The translations under genes and the position numbers were made by a program. Source: Methylotenera sp. (GTDB lineage: Bacteria; Pseudomonadota; Gammaproteobacteria; Burkholderiales; Methylophilaceae). Taken from it: a stretch of DNA of 64,000 bases. How positions within the stretch are numbered: position 1 is the first letter of the stretch; each line of letters opens with the position of its first letter. The stretch covers positions 17,826-81,825 of the forward strand of contig JAUSAG010000017.1 of NCBI GenBank assembly GCA_030652995.1, written 5' to 3'. The notes under the pieces are model-generated. The model searched no databases. It had not been told where the DNA came from and worked only from the letters and a program-made list of their open reading frames with translations. This document shows positions 38,591 to 50,028 of the stretch, one piece after another.

Positions 38591-39865
38591 ATGTCACAAG
38601 CGCCATCAAACACTGCTCCATTTAACTACGCAAATACCCTAAACCAAGCTGATCCAGCCTTATGGGGCATGATAGAGCAAGAAGTTGTGCGTCAGCATGA
38701 GCATATTGAATTGATTGCTTCTGAAAACTACACCAGCCCTGCGGTGATGCAGGCACAGGGTTCTCAGTTGACTAATAAATACGCTGAAGGCTACCCAGGC
38801 AAACGTTTTTATGGCGGTTGCGAGTTTGTCGATCAAGTGGAGCACTTGGCGATTGACCGCTTAAAAGCGCTTTATGGCGCAGAGTATGCTAACGTGCAGC
38901 CGCATTCAGGTTCACAGGCAAATCAAGCGGTTTATTTTTCTATTCTAAAGCCTGGTGACACCGTAATGGGTATGAACTTAGGTCACGGTGGGCATTTAAC
39001 GCATGGTTCCCCAGCCAACCTTTCAGGAAAATTATTTAATATCGTGCCTTACGGTTTGAATGACAAGGAAGAGATTGATTACGATGAAATGGAGCGCATT
39101 GCCGTTGAATGTAAGCCTAAGTTGTTAATTGGTGGGGCATCTGCATACGCGTTACGTTTTGATTGGGCGCGCATGGCGGAAATTGCGAAAAAAGTAGGCG
39201 CATATTTTATGGTGGACATGGCGCATTATTCAGGTTTGATTGCGGCCGGCGTTTACCCAAACCCAGTGCCGCATGCAGACTTTGTAACATCAACCACGCA
39301 TAAAACTTTACGCGGCCCACGTGGCGGCATTATTCTGGCCAAAGCTGAGTTCGAGAAATCAATCAATTCAAATGTGTTTCCAAGTCTGCAAGGTGGCCCA
39401 TTGATGCATGTAATAGCTGCAAAAGCGACTGCGTTTTTAGAGGCGTCACAACCATCGTTTAAAACCTATCAGGAACAAGTGATTAAAAATGCACAGGCAA
39501 TGGCTGAAACATTGACTGCTCGTGGTTTACGTATTATTTCTGGCCGTACTGAATCACACATGTTTTTGGTGGATTTACGTCCTAAAGGGTTAACTGGTAA
39601 AGCGGCAGATGCGGCGCTTGGTTTGGCGCATATCACGGTCAATAAAAACTCAATCCCGAATGATCCTGAGAGCCCGTTTGTGACTTCAGGTATTCGTATC
39701 GGTGCGCCGGCCATCACGACACGCGGCTTTAAAGAAGAGGAAGCAAAGTTGGTTGCGAATCTGATTGCCGATGTGCTGGATAATCCAGCCGATGAGGCGG
39801 TGATTGCAGCAACTAAGGCTAAAGTACATGCGTTGACGGCGCACTTCCCGGTTTATCAAGGCTAA
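38591..39865 (+). CDS. glyA: Serine hydroxymethyltransferase
   Basis: PLP enzyme that interconverts serine and glycine with transfer of a one-carbon unit to tetrahydrofolate. 424 residues. The PLP lysine is in [14 protein letters not shown] (Lys about 238), and the N-terminal NYTSPAV and GKRFYGG substrate motifs are present. nrdR starts 2 bp after its stop, so both are co-transcribed. Confidence 0.98.
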   Translation: MSQAPSNTAPFNYANTLNQADPALWGMIEQEVVRQHEHIELIASENYTSPAVMQAQGSQLTNKYAEGYPGKRFYGGCEFVDQVEHLAIDRLKALYGAEYANVQPHSGSQANQAVYFSILKPGDTVMGMNLGHGGHLTHGSPANLSGKLFNIVPYGLNDKEEIDYDEMERIAVECKPKLLIGGASAYALRFDWARMAEIAKKVGAYFMVDMAHYSGLIAAGVYPNPVPHADFVTSTTHKTLRGPRGGIILAKAEFEKSINSNVFPSLQGGPLMHVIAAKATAFLEASQPSFKTYQEQVIKNAQAMAETLTARGLRIISGRTESHMFLVDLRPKGLTGKAADAALGLAHITVNKNSIPNDPESPFVTSGIRIGAPAITTRGFKEEEAKLVANLIADVLDNPADEAVIAATKAKVHALTAHFPVYQG

Positions 39866-39867
39866 CC

Positions 39868-40359
39868 ATGAAATGCCCTTTTTGCGGTGTTGATGACACT
39901 CAGGTGATTGACTCAAGAGTCAATGATGAAGGGGACTCTATTCGTCGGCGCCGTAAGTGTGGGGCATGTGATAAGCGCTTTACCACTTATGAAACGGCTG
40001 AACTGCATTTGCCGCAGGTGGTAAAGCAAAATGGTACGCGTGAGGAGTTTAAACGTGAAAAATTGCGACTTTCATTCACGCGGGCTTTGCATAAACGTCC
40101 GGTGCCTACAGAGTATGTAGATAATGCGTTAAATCATATTACACAAAAAATATTGAGTTTAGGTGAGCGCGAAGTTCCTGCGCGCGATTTAGGCGAGATG
40201 GTGATGCATGAGCTTAAAATGATGGATAAAGTCGCTTATATTCGCTTTGCCTCGGTGTACCGAAGCTTCTCTGATGTTGATGACTTTAGCGATGTGATTC
40301 GTGATTTGGATTTGCCTGCGCAAGCTAAACGCCGCAGTACTGACGATGATAAAGGGTAG
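39868..40359 (+). CDS. nrdR: Transcriptional repressor NrdR
   Basis: Zn-ribbon and ATP-cone repressor of ribonucleotide reductase genes. Zinc ligands C3, C6, C31 and C34 are visible, followed by the ATP-cone (about residues 49-139, with [22 protein letters not shown] near the start). 163 residues. The gene sits between glyA and ribD as in many Proteobacteria. Confidence 0.97.
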   Translation: MKCPFCGVDDTQVIDSRVNDEGDSIRRRRKCGACDKRFTTYETAELHLPQVVKQNGTREEFKREKLRLSFTRALHKRPVPTEYVDNALNHITQKILSLGEREVPARDLGEMVMHELKMMDKVAYIRFASVYRSFSDVDDFSDVIRDLDLPAQAKRRSTDDDKG

Positions 40360-40365
40360 CTAATA

Positions 40366-40743
40366 ATGAAGCTAATCAACTGGGCATCGATTGTGTTTGC
40401 TGTTTTTACTTTGATTCTGACCATTGCATTTTTTAGTTGGTGGATGATGAAAGACCGCATTGTTTTTGGCAATGAGCAGTTTGACCAAGTCAAATGGATG
40501 CAAGCTGTTTCTACCATCAATCATGCGTGTAAGCGTGGTGATATGGCGTATGATCTGCAGCAGAATATTTTAGCAAAAGGTACGCCAAGAGAGGCGGTGC
40601 ATGTGCTTTTAGGTCGTCCAAGTTATGAGGACGATGCCAGCGTAGAGTATGATTTAGGCCAATGTATGCATGTTTATCATGGCTTGCTTATATTCTTTGA
40701 TAAAAATAGCCGTTTAATTTCAAGTCGTATTTCTTCGCATTAA
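40366..40743 (+). CDS. Hypothetical protein with one N-terminal membrane helix
   Basis: 125 residues, not recognised. A hydrophobic helix at about 6-27 is followed by a soluble domain with the segment GTPREAVHVLLGRPSYEDD. That segment loosely resembles the G-x-(T/S)-x-x-x-V-x-x-x-LG-x-P pattern of SmpA/BamE-like folds, which is only a weak hint. Two Cys (C56, C100) could form a disulfide if periplasmic. It lies 6 bp after nrdR and 18 bp before ribD. Confidence 0.75.
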   Translation: MKLINWASIVFAVFTLILTIAFFSWWMMKDRIVFGNEQFDQVKWMQAVSTINHACKRGDMAYDLQQNILAKGTPREAVHVLLGRPSYEDDASVEYDLGQCMHVYHGLLIFFDKNSRLISSRISSH

Positions 40744-40761
40744 ATTGCTCATCATTTACCG

Positions 40762-41886
40762 GTGATTACCGTGTACACAAACATTCAACACACCTACATG
40801 ACACTTGCCCTACGCTTGGCAGGGCAGGGCTTGTATTCCACTAGTCCAAATCCACGTGTAGGTTGTGTTATCGTTAAAAATAATCAAATTGTGGGGCAAG
40901 GTGCGCACCTGAAAGCTGGTGAACCGCATGCCGAGGTGTTTGCATTGCTGCAAGCTGGCGCTCAGGCAAAAGACGCGGATATTTATGTAACCTTAGAGCC
41001 GTGCAGCCACTTTGGTAAAACACCGCCTTGTGTACAGGCTGTGATTGCAGCTAAGCCTCAGCGCGTGATTATTGCCATGCAAGATCCGAATCCGCTGGTG
41101 GCAGGACGTAGTATTGCGGCACTACGTGCCCAGGGTATTGAGGTCATCGTGGGGGTGATGGAGCAGGAAGCGCTGATACTAAATCCTGGTTTTGTTTCAC
41201 GCATGGCGCGTGGTTTGCCGTATGTGCGAAGCAAAATTGCGGCCAGTCTGGATGGGCGTACCGCACTCCAAAACGGTCAAAGCCAATGGATTACAGGTGA
41301 GCCCGCACGGTTGGATGTACAGCATTGGCGCGCACAGTCTTGCGCTATTGTGACAGGCATAGGCACGGTGTTAGCGGATGACCCGAGTATGACCGTGCGC
41401 TTACCTGACGCCCCTCGCCAACCACTACGTGTGATAGTGGATAGCAGCTTGCAAACGCCAGTCGACTGTAAAATGCTAGATGCAGCGATGCTTAAACATA
41501 GCCCGGTGTTAATCGCTTATGCACAAGATGATCATCATCAAGCTCAAACCCTATTTGCCGCCGGCGCTGCGCTAATTCAGTTAGCTGATGCCAATCATCG
41601 TGTTGATTTGAGTGCTTTATTTAAACACTTGGCACAATGTGGTATTAACGAAATATTAGTTGAGGCTGGCCAAGGTTTGAATGGTGCGCTATTGCATGCC
41701 AATTTTATTGATGAATTTATCTTCTACTATGCACCAAAGCTGATGGGTGCGGATGCGCAAGCGATGTTTGCAATCCCGGAAATCACTGCAATGCAACAGG
41801 TAACAGAGTTGCAGATTTTAGATGTTCGTCAAATAGGCCGTGATATTCGCTTACGTGCGAAGCCAGTAAAACCAAGGACTAACTAA
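40762..41886 (+). CDS. ribD: Bifunctional riboflavin biosynthesis deaminase/reductase
   Basis: Catalyses the second and third steps of riboflavin synthesis. The deaminase domain has zinc ligands H56, C81 and C90 with catalytic E58 (PHAEVFALLQ...PCSHFGKTPPC). The reductase domain starts near 150 (SKIAASLDGRTA). Start is uncertain: GTG 40762, GTG 40771 (which has GGTGA upstream) and ATG 40798 are all in frame. I saw no FMN riboswitch in the short upstream gap. Confidence 0.95.
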   Translation: MITVYTNIQHTYMTLALRLAGQGLYSTSPNPRVGCVIVKNNQIVGQGAHLKAGEPHAEVFALLQAGAQAKDADIYVTLEPCSHFGKTPPCVQAVIAAKPQRVIIAMQDPNPLVAGRSIAALRAQGIEVIVGVMEQEALILNPGFVSRMARGLPYVRSKIAASLDGRTALQNGQSQWITGEPARLDVQHWRAQSCAIVTGIGTVLADDPSMTVRLPDAPRQPLRVIVDSSLQTPVDCKMLDAAMLKHSPVLIAYAQDDHHQAQTLFAAGAALIQLADANHRVDLSALFKHLAQCGINEILVEAGQGLNGALLHANFIDEFIFYYAPKLMGADAQAMFAIPEITAMQQVTELQILDVRQIGRDIRLRAKPVKPRTN

Positions 41887-41992
41887 CCTTAGAGAAAACA
41901 ATGACGCACAAAATTTACGAAACAAAGCATTTTATTGTTCTATACGTTAAATCATTCATACGATTTCATTCGTTCTAAATAAATGCTTTTAA

Positions 41993-42073
41993 ATGAATGC
42001 GTTGAATCTATTCATATATTTAGCCATACTTGCCAGCTTGCTGGTTTTAGTATGGGTTATCAGCTTTTTCTGA
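41993..42073 (+). CDS. Possible small membrane peptide (26 aa)
   Basis: A frame from ATG 41993 to TGA 42071 encodes MNALNLFIYLAILASLLVLV and six more residues, an uncharged transmembrane-like peptide. It lies in the 237-bp gap between ribD and tatD. There is no clear ribosome binding site, and a hairpin CCATACT/AGTATGG (42024-42055) overlaps it, so it may be chance. Support is the composition only. Confidence 0.25.
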   Translation: MNALNLFIYLAILASLLVLVWVISFF

Positions 42074-42123
42074 TTGGTATTTTTCGTGGACAAGCTTTTT
42101 TTGAATGTAATTAGCGATTAAAA

Positions 42124-42936
42124 ATGCTCATTGATACTCATTGTCATCTTGATGCGGCTGAGTTTGATGCAGATCGTGACTATGTTGCTAGGCAAGCGCT
42201 TCAGCATGGCGTGTCGCGCATTGTTGTGCCCGCTGTGGCGCGTAATAACTTTGATGCCGTCATTGCATTATGTAGTCAACATAAACATTGCGCCTATGCG
42301 CTTGGTGTTCATCCTATGTTTGTGGATAGCGCATCCATAGATGATATTGAAACACTTAAAGTTTATGTGCAAAACAATCATCCGGTAGCGATTGGTGAAG
42401 TCGGTTTGGATTATTTTGTGACTAATCCTAAAACGCACCCTGAAAATGCTACACGCCAGACTTACTTTTTTACTGAGCAGCTAAAAATTGCGCGGCAATT
42501 CGAGTTGCCGGTGATTTTGCATGTACGGCATGCGGTAGATGATATATTAAAATATTTGCGTCGTCATGAGGTGGTGGGCGGTATTGCGCATGCGTTTAAT
42601 GGTAGTTTTCAGCAGGCCGAGCAGTTTATTGCGTTAGGATTTAAACTTGGGTTTGGCGGCGCGATGACGTATACGCGCGCATTAAAAATTAGGGAACTTG
42701 CAACTAAGTTACCATTAGAGACTTTAGTTTTAGAAACAGATGCGCCAGACATGCCACCTGAATGGGTGGGTGTAAAAGGTAGAAATAGCCCCTTGGAACT
42801 ACTAAGAATTGCACAGGTTTTGGCGGATTTAAGGCAGGTAAATGTGTCGCAAGTGCTTGATATTACTAGCACCAATGCATTAAAAGTTTTACCAAAATTA
42901 GCCGACTTATGCACACCAGTTAATGCGTTACGTTAA
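42124..42936 (+). CDS. TatD family metal-dependent hydrolase
   Basis: TIM-barrel nuclease/hydrolase, 270 residues. Metal ligands are in LIDTHCHLDAAEF (H6, H8), the GEVGLDYF Glu (about 97), ILHVRHA (about 136) and the final Asp in ETDAPDMPPE (about 209). Members act as 3'-5' DNases or D-aminoacyl-tRNA deacylases. This one is nearest YjjV/YcfH types by impression. Confidence 0.9.
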   Translation: MLIDTHCHLDAAEFDADRDYVARQALQHGVSRIVVPAVARNNFDAVIALCSQHKHCAYALGVHPMFVDSASIDDIETLKVYVQNNHPVAIGEVGLDYFVTNPKTHPENATRQTYFFTEQLKIARQFELPVILHVRHAVDDILKYLRRHEVVGGIAHAFNGSFQQAEQFIALGFKLGFGGAMTYTRALKIRELATKLPLETLVLETDAPDMPPEWVGVKGRNSPLELLRIAQVLADLRQVNVSQVLDITSTNALKVLPKLADLCTPVNALR

Positions 42937-43069
42937 GTCACTTAAAAAAACCTTAATAATCAAGGGGTGTTTTGTAACTAATTGATTATAATAGATTTAA
43001 TAATAGATTAAAAATTAAGCGATTTAAAAAAACCCTTATAAATTGGTAGGTTACATTTTAGAGTCACAG

Positions 43070-43090
43070 TTATTCACAAAGTTATCCACA
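43070..43090 (+). promoter_or_regulatory. Two consensus DnaA boxes in an AT-rich gap
   Basis: TTATTCACA (43070-43078) and TTATCCACA (43082-43090) both match TTATNCACA, with starts 12 bp apart. The rest of the 264-bp gap (42937-43200) is very AT-rich with poly-T tracts. No replication gene is nearby. Confidence 0.75.
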
Positions 43091-43200
43091 GATAATGTGG
43101 AGAGTATTTTTAACATTCAGGAACTTTTTAAAAGTCAACTTTTTTAATTTTTAATTTTGTTAAAAATATATGGTTTTTTTATTGGGTTAACTTAATTTTC

Positions 43201-44313
43201 ATGCTAGTAAATCATCAGCAATATCGCACTATTTGGCCTAGCCCTGTTTTTGGGCAAGGTTTCAGCGCCGAGCTTAGAACGGTTGAGGTTATCGATCAAA
43301 CAAAATTGCCACATGTGTTTGAGATTGCAAAAATTGGCAACCTGCAACAAATGATTGCCGCGATTAAAACCATGCAAGTGCGCGGAGCACCGCTCATAGG
43401 TGCTGCCGCAGCTTATGGTGTTGCTTTGGCTACGCAGCAGGATAGTGGCGATGAGTATTTGCAATTGGCAGGAAAGCTACTGGTTAAAAGCCGCCCTACT
43501 GCTGTGAATTTGAGGTGGTCAGTGCAACGCATGCTTAGTATGTTATTACCGCTACCCGTTGCGGATAGGGTGCGGGCGGCGTGGGCGGAGGCGGCGTTAA
43601 TTTGCGATGAGGATATATTGTTAAATCAGGCGATTGGCGCACATGGCTTAGATTTAATTCGCGCGCTGTATCTTAAAAAATCTAGCACTATTCACATTCT
43701 TACTCATTGCAATGCGGGTTGGCTAGCTACGGTGGATTTTGGTACGGCGCTTGCTCCGATCTATGCAGCCCATGATGCGGGGATAGATGTGCATGTATGG
43801 GTAGGTGAAACCCGCCCCCGCAATCAAGGTGCAAGCCTTACTGCATGGGAGTTGGGTCAGCACGGCGTGCCACATACGGTTATTAGCGATAATGCTGGCG
43901 GGCATTTAATGCAGCAAGGCCAAGTTGATATGGTCATTGTGGGTGCCGACCGCGTGACGTCGACAGGGGATGTGTGCAATAAAATTGGCACTTATTTAAA
44001 AGCATTGGCGGCTTTTGATAGTTCGCAGTCAGGATATCAGGTTCCGTTTTATGCCGCAGTGCCATCGCCCACGATAGATTGGGCTATTGAAGATGGAATG
44101 CAGCACATTGAGATTGAAGAGCGCGATGGTGATGAGTTGGCGTGGATTAGTGGCCGGCTTGCTGACGGCACAATGGCAACAGTCAATATTTTGCCGCATG
44201 GCACAAAGGTGGCCAACCCAGCCTTTGATGTAACCCCTGCAAGGCTGGTCACTGGCATAATTACTGAGCAGGGCGTTTTTGCGCCTAATCAATTAAAAAC
44301 CATGAAGAGATAA
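43201..44313 (+). CDS. mtnA: S-methyl-5-thioribose-1-phosphate isomerase
   Basis: Converts methylthioribose 1-phosphate to methylthioribulose 1-phosphate in salvage of methylthioadenosine. 370 residues. Family motifs: MQVRGAPLIGAAAAYG (about 59-74), TAVNLRWS, HCNAGWLAT with the catalytic Cys (about 170), and GADRVTSTGDVCNKIGTY with the catalytic Asp (about 245). It is followed after 4 bp by an aldolase gene, so a two-gene operon is likely. Confidence 0.95.
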   Translation: MLVNHQQYRTIWPSPVFGQGFSAELRTVEVIDQTKLPHVFEIAKIGNLQQMIAAIKTMQVRGAPLIGAAAAYGVALATQQDSGDEYLQLAGKLLVKSRPTAVNLRWSVQRMLSMLLPLPVADRVRAAWAEAALICDEDILLNQAIGAHGLDLIRALYLKKSSTIHILTHCNAGWLATVDFGTALAPIYAAHDAGIDVHVWVGETRPRNQGASLTAWELGQHGVPHTVISDNAGGHLMQQGQVDMVIVGADRVTSTGDVCNKIGTYLKALAAFDSSQSGYQVPFYAAVPSPTIDWAIEDGMQHIEIEERDGDELAWISGRLADGTMATVNILPHGTKVANPAFDVTPARLVTGIITEQGVFAPNQLKTMKR

Positions 44314-44317
44314 ACCA

Positions 44318-45004
44318 ATGCCGCAATCATTAAAAAACGCGCGCGAGCAACTTTTAAACATTGTCCGGCAACTCAATTGCTTAGGGTTAAGCCGCGGCAC
44401 TTCGGGCAATGTCAGTGTGCGAGTGAGCAATGAGCTAGGGCAGTCGGGCTTCTTGATTACACCTTCTGGCGTAGCGATGGAAAACATGACGCCCGTTGAT
44501 ATGGTGTGGATGGATTTTGCAGGCAATGCAGAAGGTGGCAAGCAGCCATCGAGTGAATGGCGGTTTCATCTAGACATTCTGCAGCAGAAGCTAGAAGTCA
44601 ATGGCGTTATCCACACGCATAGTATGTTTGCAACAACGCTGAGTACATTGCGGCTTGATATTCCGGCATTTCATTACATGATCGCTTTGGCAGGCGGAGA
44701 TAGCATCCGTTGTGCGCCTTATGCGTTATTTGGCAGTCAGCAACTGTCTGATCATGCGTTATTGGCGCTACAAGACCGCAAGGCTTGCTTGTTAGCCAAC
44801 CATGGCATGATAGCAATCGGCGAAACTTTGGAAAAAGCGCTCAACATCACACAAGAGGTTGAAACCTTATGCGAGCAATATCTACATGCATTACAAGTTG
44901 GGAAGCCGTTTATCTTAAGTCAGCAGGAAATGCTGGAGGTGCAAGAAAAATTTAAGGGATATGGCGCGTGGAAAAGTAGCACTATGGTGAAAAGTAATTC
45001 TTAA
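44318..45004 (+). CDS. Class II aldolase, fuculose-phosphate-aldolase-like (MtnB or Ald2 role)
   Basis: 228 residues. Zinc-site residues E80 (PSSEW), H99, H101 (HTHS) and H162 (ANHGMI) and the phosphate-binding GTSGN and TPSG are present, in the FucA pattern. Directly after mtnA it could be MtnB (dehydratase of the methionine salvage cycle). It could also be the aldolase of the DHAP shunt, which cleaves methylthioribulose 1-phosphate to DHAP and an aldehyde. FucA-like motifs and the absence of mtnC/D here favour the shunt (inference). Confidence 0.82.
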   Translation: MPQSLKNAREQLLNIVRQLNCLGLSRGTSGNVSVRVSNELGQSGFLITPSGVAMENMTPVDMVWMDFAGNAEGGKQPSSEWRFHLDILQQKLEVNGVIHTHSMFATTLSTLRLDIPAFHYMIALAGGDSIRCAPYALFGSQQLSDHALLALQDRKACLLANHGMIAIGETLEKALNITQEVETLCEQYLHALQVGKPFILSQQEMLEVQEKFKGYGAWKSSTMVKSNS

Positions 45005-45076
45005 TTATCATGCGAGAAAATAAACCCGCTTTCATGAGTTTTCGTTTGTAGGCGCATGGGCTTTAAAGTAAAATAG

Positions 45077-46741
<1,665 letters not shown>

Positions 46742-46781
46742 TCAATAGGTATCTGCGGCAAAATTAAATAAGGTTTTGAAT

Positions 46782-47621
46782 ATGAAATTATGTAACTTTG
46801 ATGTAGGTCTTGAGCATCCTTTATTTTTGATTGCAGGGCCGTGCGTGATTGAATCAAAACAGATGGCGATTGATACTGCTGGTCAGTTGAAAGAAATTGC
46901 TGCTGCACTCAACATTCCATTTATTTATAAGTCTTCATACGATAAAGCTAACCGTAGTTCAAATAGTACATTCCGCGGTTTTGGTATGGAAGAGGGGTTG
47001 AGGATTTTAGATGATGTCCGGACCCAAATCGGCGTGCCAATTTTGACTGACGTACACACTGAAGAACAAGTGCCACATGTGGCCGCAGTGGTTGATGTGT
47101 TGCAAACGCCAGCATTTTTATGTCGCCAAACTGACTTTATTACTGCCTGTGCAAAATCTGGTAAACCCGTGAATATCAAAAAAGGCCAATTTATGGCGCC
47201 AGGGGATATGCGCAATGTAGTACAAAAAGCACGTGAAGCAAACGGCAATCAAGACACCATTATGGTGTGCGAACGCGGCGTTTCATTTGGTTATAACACG
47301 CTGGTGTCAGATATGCGCGGTCTTGCAATCATGCGTGAAACCAATTGCCCTGTAGTGTTTGATGCAACGCACTCTGTGCAGCAACCGGGTGGTCAGGGTG
47401 ATAAGAGCGGTGGTCAGCGCGAGCATGTGCCAGTGTTGGCGCGTGCAGCGGTAGCCAGTGGCATTGCGGGGATCTTTATGGAAACGCATCCAGATCCGTC
47501 TAAGGCATTGTCAGATGGTCCGAACGCATGGCCGCTTCATAAAATGAGAGATTTGTTAGAGGTGTTGGTCGATTTAGATAGATTAGTGAAAAAAGCAGGT
47601 TTTATTGAAAGTACGTTGTAA
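46782..47621 (+). CDS. kdsA: 3-deoxy-8-phosphooctulonate synthase
   Basis: Condenses arabinose 5-phosphate with PEP in KDO (lipopolysaccharide) synthesis. 279 residues. Motifs: IAGPCVIES near the start, [22 protein letters not shown] and the [11 protein letters not shown] loop. Start: ATG 46782 has TAAGG 8 nt upstream. An in-frame TTG at 46776 would add two residues only. No active-site Cys as in metallo-type KdsA is obvious at the N-terminal NKAN/CKAN position (SYDKAN), so it is probably the metal-independent class. Confidence 0.96.
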   Translation: MKLCNFDVGLEHPLFLIAGPCVIESKQMAIDTAGQLKEIAAALNIPFIYKSSYDKANRSSNSTFRGFGMEEGLRILDDVRTQIGVPILTDVHTEEQVPHVAAVVDVLQTPAFLCRQTDFITACAKSGKPVNIKKGQFMAPGDMRNVVQKAREANGNQDTIMVCERGVSFGYNTLVSDMRGLAIMRETNCPVVFDATHSVQQPGGQGDKSGGQREHVPVLARAAVASGIAGIFMETHPDPSKALSDGPNAWPLHKMRDLLEVLVDLDRLVKKAGFIESTL

Positions 47622-47686
47622 AAAAATAATTTAGCCGCAGCTAAATGTAGCTAAAAATAATTTAGAACTAATAATTTAGAGCTTAG

Positions 47687-48981
<1,295 letters not shown>

Positions 48982-48982
<1 letters not shown>

Positions 48983-49084
48983 TTTCGGCATGCATTCAAA
49001 CCGATACGTTGTTGCGTTAGTTTGTTGTGCGAATAGCGCTGACTTTGCTCATGCGTCTAGTTTTGCTTTGAATGCAACCGAAAT
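48982..49084. repeat. Long-range inverted repeat between eno and ftsB
   Basis: ATTTCGG-CA-TGCATTCAAA at 48982-49000 is complementary to TTTGAATGCA-ACCGAAAT at 49067-49084, with a two-base difference. The loop is 66 nt. It starts at the eno stop and ends 20 bp before ftsB. It may be a terminator, an RNA element or a degenerate repeat. Confidence 0.5.
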
Positions 49085-49103
49085 GTGTTGATAGAAATTC
49101 AAG

Positions 49104-49454
49104 TTGAAAGCCCTCACGCTTATTTTTGTAATTCTTATTGCCTTGCTACAGTATCCATTGTGGTTAGGCAAAGGTAGCTGGCTACGCGTGTGGGATTTAA
49201 ACCGACAACTTTCTGTGCAGCAAGTGAAAAATACAGGCTTAAAAGCGCGTAACGATACACTAGATGCTGAAGTACGCGATTTAAAGAGTGGACGCGCTGC
49301 TATTGAGGAGCTTGCTCGCAGTGAGTTGGGCATGATTAAGCAAGATGAAGTGTTTTATCAGGTCATCGACCAGCCCTTGCCGTTACCGCAATTTATAAAT
49401 CCGACCGCTGTTGATGCGGTCGCGGCTAAATCAAACGAAAAAAAGACACCTTAA
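49104..49454 (+). CDS. ftsB: Cell division protein FtsB (TTG start)
   Basis: Bitopic divisome protein that bridges FtsQ and FtsL. 116 residues: N-terminal membrane helix (3-20, ending before WLGKGSW), then a coiled coil (about 30-70) and the conserved [21 protein letters not shown]. Start: an in-frame TAG lies at 49092 and no ATG or GTG follows before the helix, so TTG 49104 is the only possible start. A longer C-terminal tail (Ala/Pro/Lys) is unlike E. coli (103 residues). Confidence 0.9.
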   Translation: MKALTLIFVILIALLQYPLWLGKGSWLRVWDLNRQLSVQQVKNTGLKARNDTLDAEVRDLKSGRAAIEELARSELGMIKQDEVFYQVIDQPLPLPQFINPTAVDAVAAKSNEKKTP

Positions 49455-49643
49455 TACCTTTTTCATCATCCCCGCTTCGTCTAGCTATATCATCTCAGTC
49501 TGGGGATGAAAGACGGGGAAGAGAAAATACAGAAACGGCCATAGCAAGAGGTGAGTTGTTTGGCAACGATAATAGCTCAGCCCATCAAGCGCCAGAACTT
49601 GAACCTTAGTAGGACACGCTAAAGCTATTGAAATAGCGTACGG

Positions 49644-50000
49644 CTAAAATGAGCCGGTGCTATACAACCTGAACAAGTAATACGCGCCGACTGCCATCAT
49701 GATGTACATCGGGATATCGCCGCTCTTTTTGGTTTCAGATTTGTTGGAGGAGCTAATCCAGCGGTTTAGCAACCAAATTATAAAAATAATCACTGGAATA
49801 AGCATCATGGTGGTGGTTGATTCGAATAGCTTACCCAGTAGTTTTGATAGCCAGCCGTTATCACGAAACATTTCCATGGCAATGCCAATAATGCCGATAA
49901 GCATTAAGCCCATACGCGCGACAGCGATTAAAACGCTGAATTTGCTTTCAGCTTTAATATCCTTATTCTTGAGATATTTGTTCGGGTCAACATTGGCCAT
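49644..50000 (-). CDS. Hypothetical membrane protein
   Basis: 118 residues, not recognised. Three hydrophobic segments (about 23-42, 62-80 and 95-112) with a Lys/Ser-rich linker (SSSNKSETKKSGD) between the second and third. It is the last gene of the minus-strand surE-pcm-nlpD group, 28 bp after nlpD. The 189-bp gap beyond it (49455-49643) contains only an imperfect TCATCCCC/GGGGATGA dyad. Confidence 0.7.
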   Translation of the reverse strand: MANVDPNKYLKNKDIKAESKFSVLIAVARMGLMLIGIIGIAMEMFRDNGWLSKLLGKLFESTTTMMLIPVIIFIIWLLNRWISSSNKSETKKSGDIPMYIMMAVGAYYLFRLYSTGSF

Positions 50001-50028
50001 ACTTAAATTCCTTCACTTGGGATTTAAC

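Noticed and set aside
41887..42123. FMN riboswitch near ribD
   Set aside because: The conserved riboswitch stems are absent on both sides of ribD; only a simple hairpin is visible downstream.
43060..43200. Chromosomal origin of replication
   Set aside because: Only two DnaA boxes and no dnaA, dnaN, gidA or parAB genes nearby.
48991..49091. 33-codon frame with a signal-like start between eno and ftsB
   Set aside because: It lies in the loop of an inverted repeat, has no ribosome binding site and ends without a mature part.
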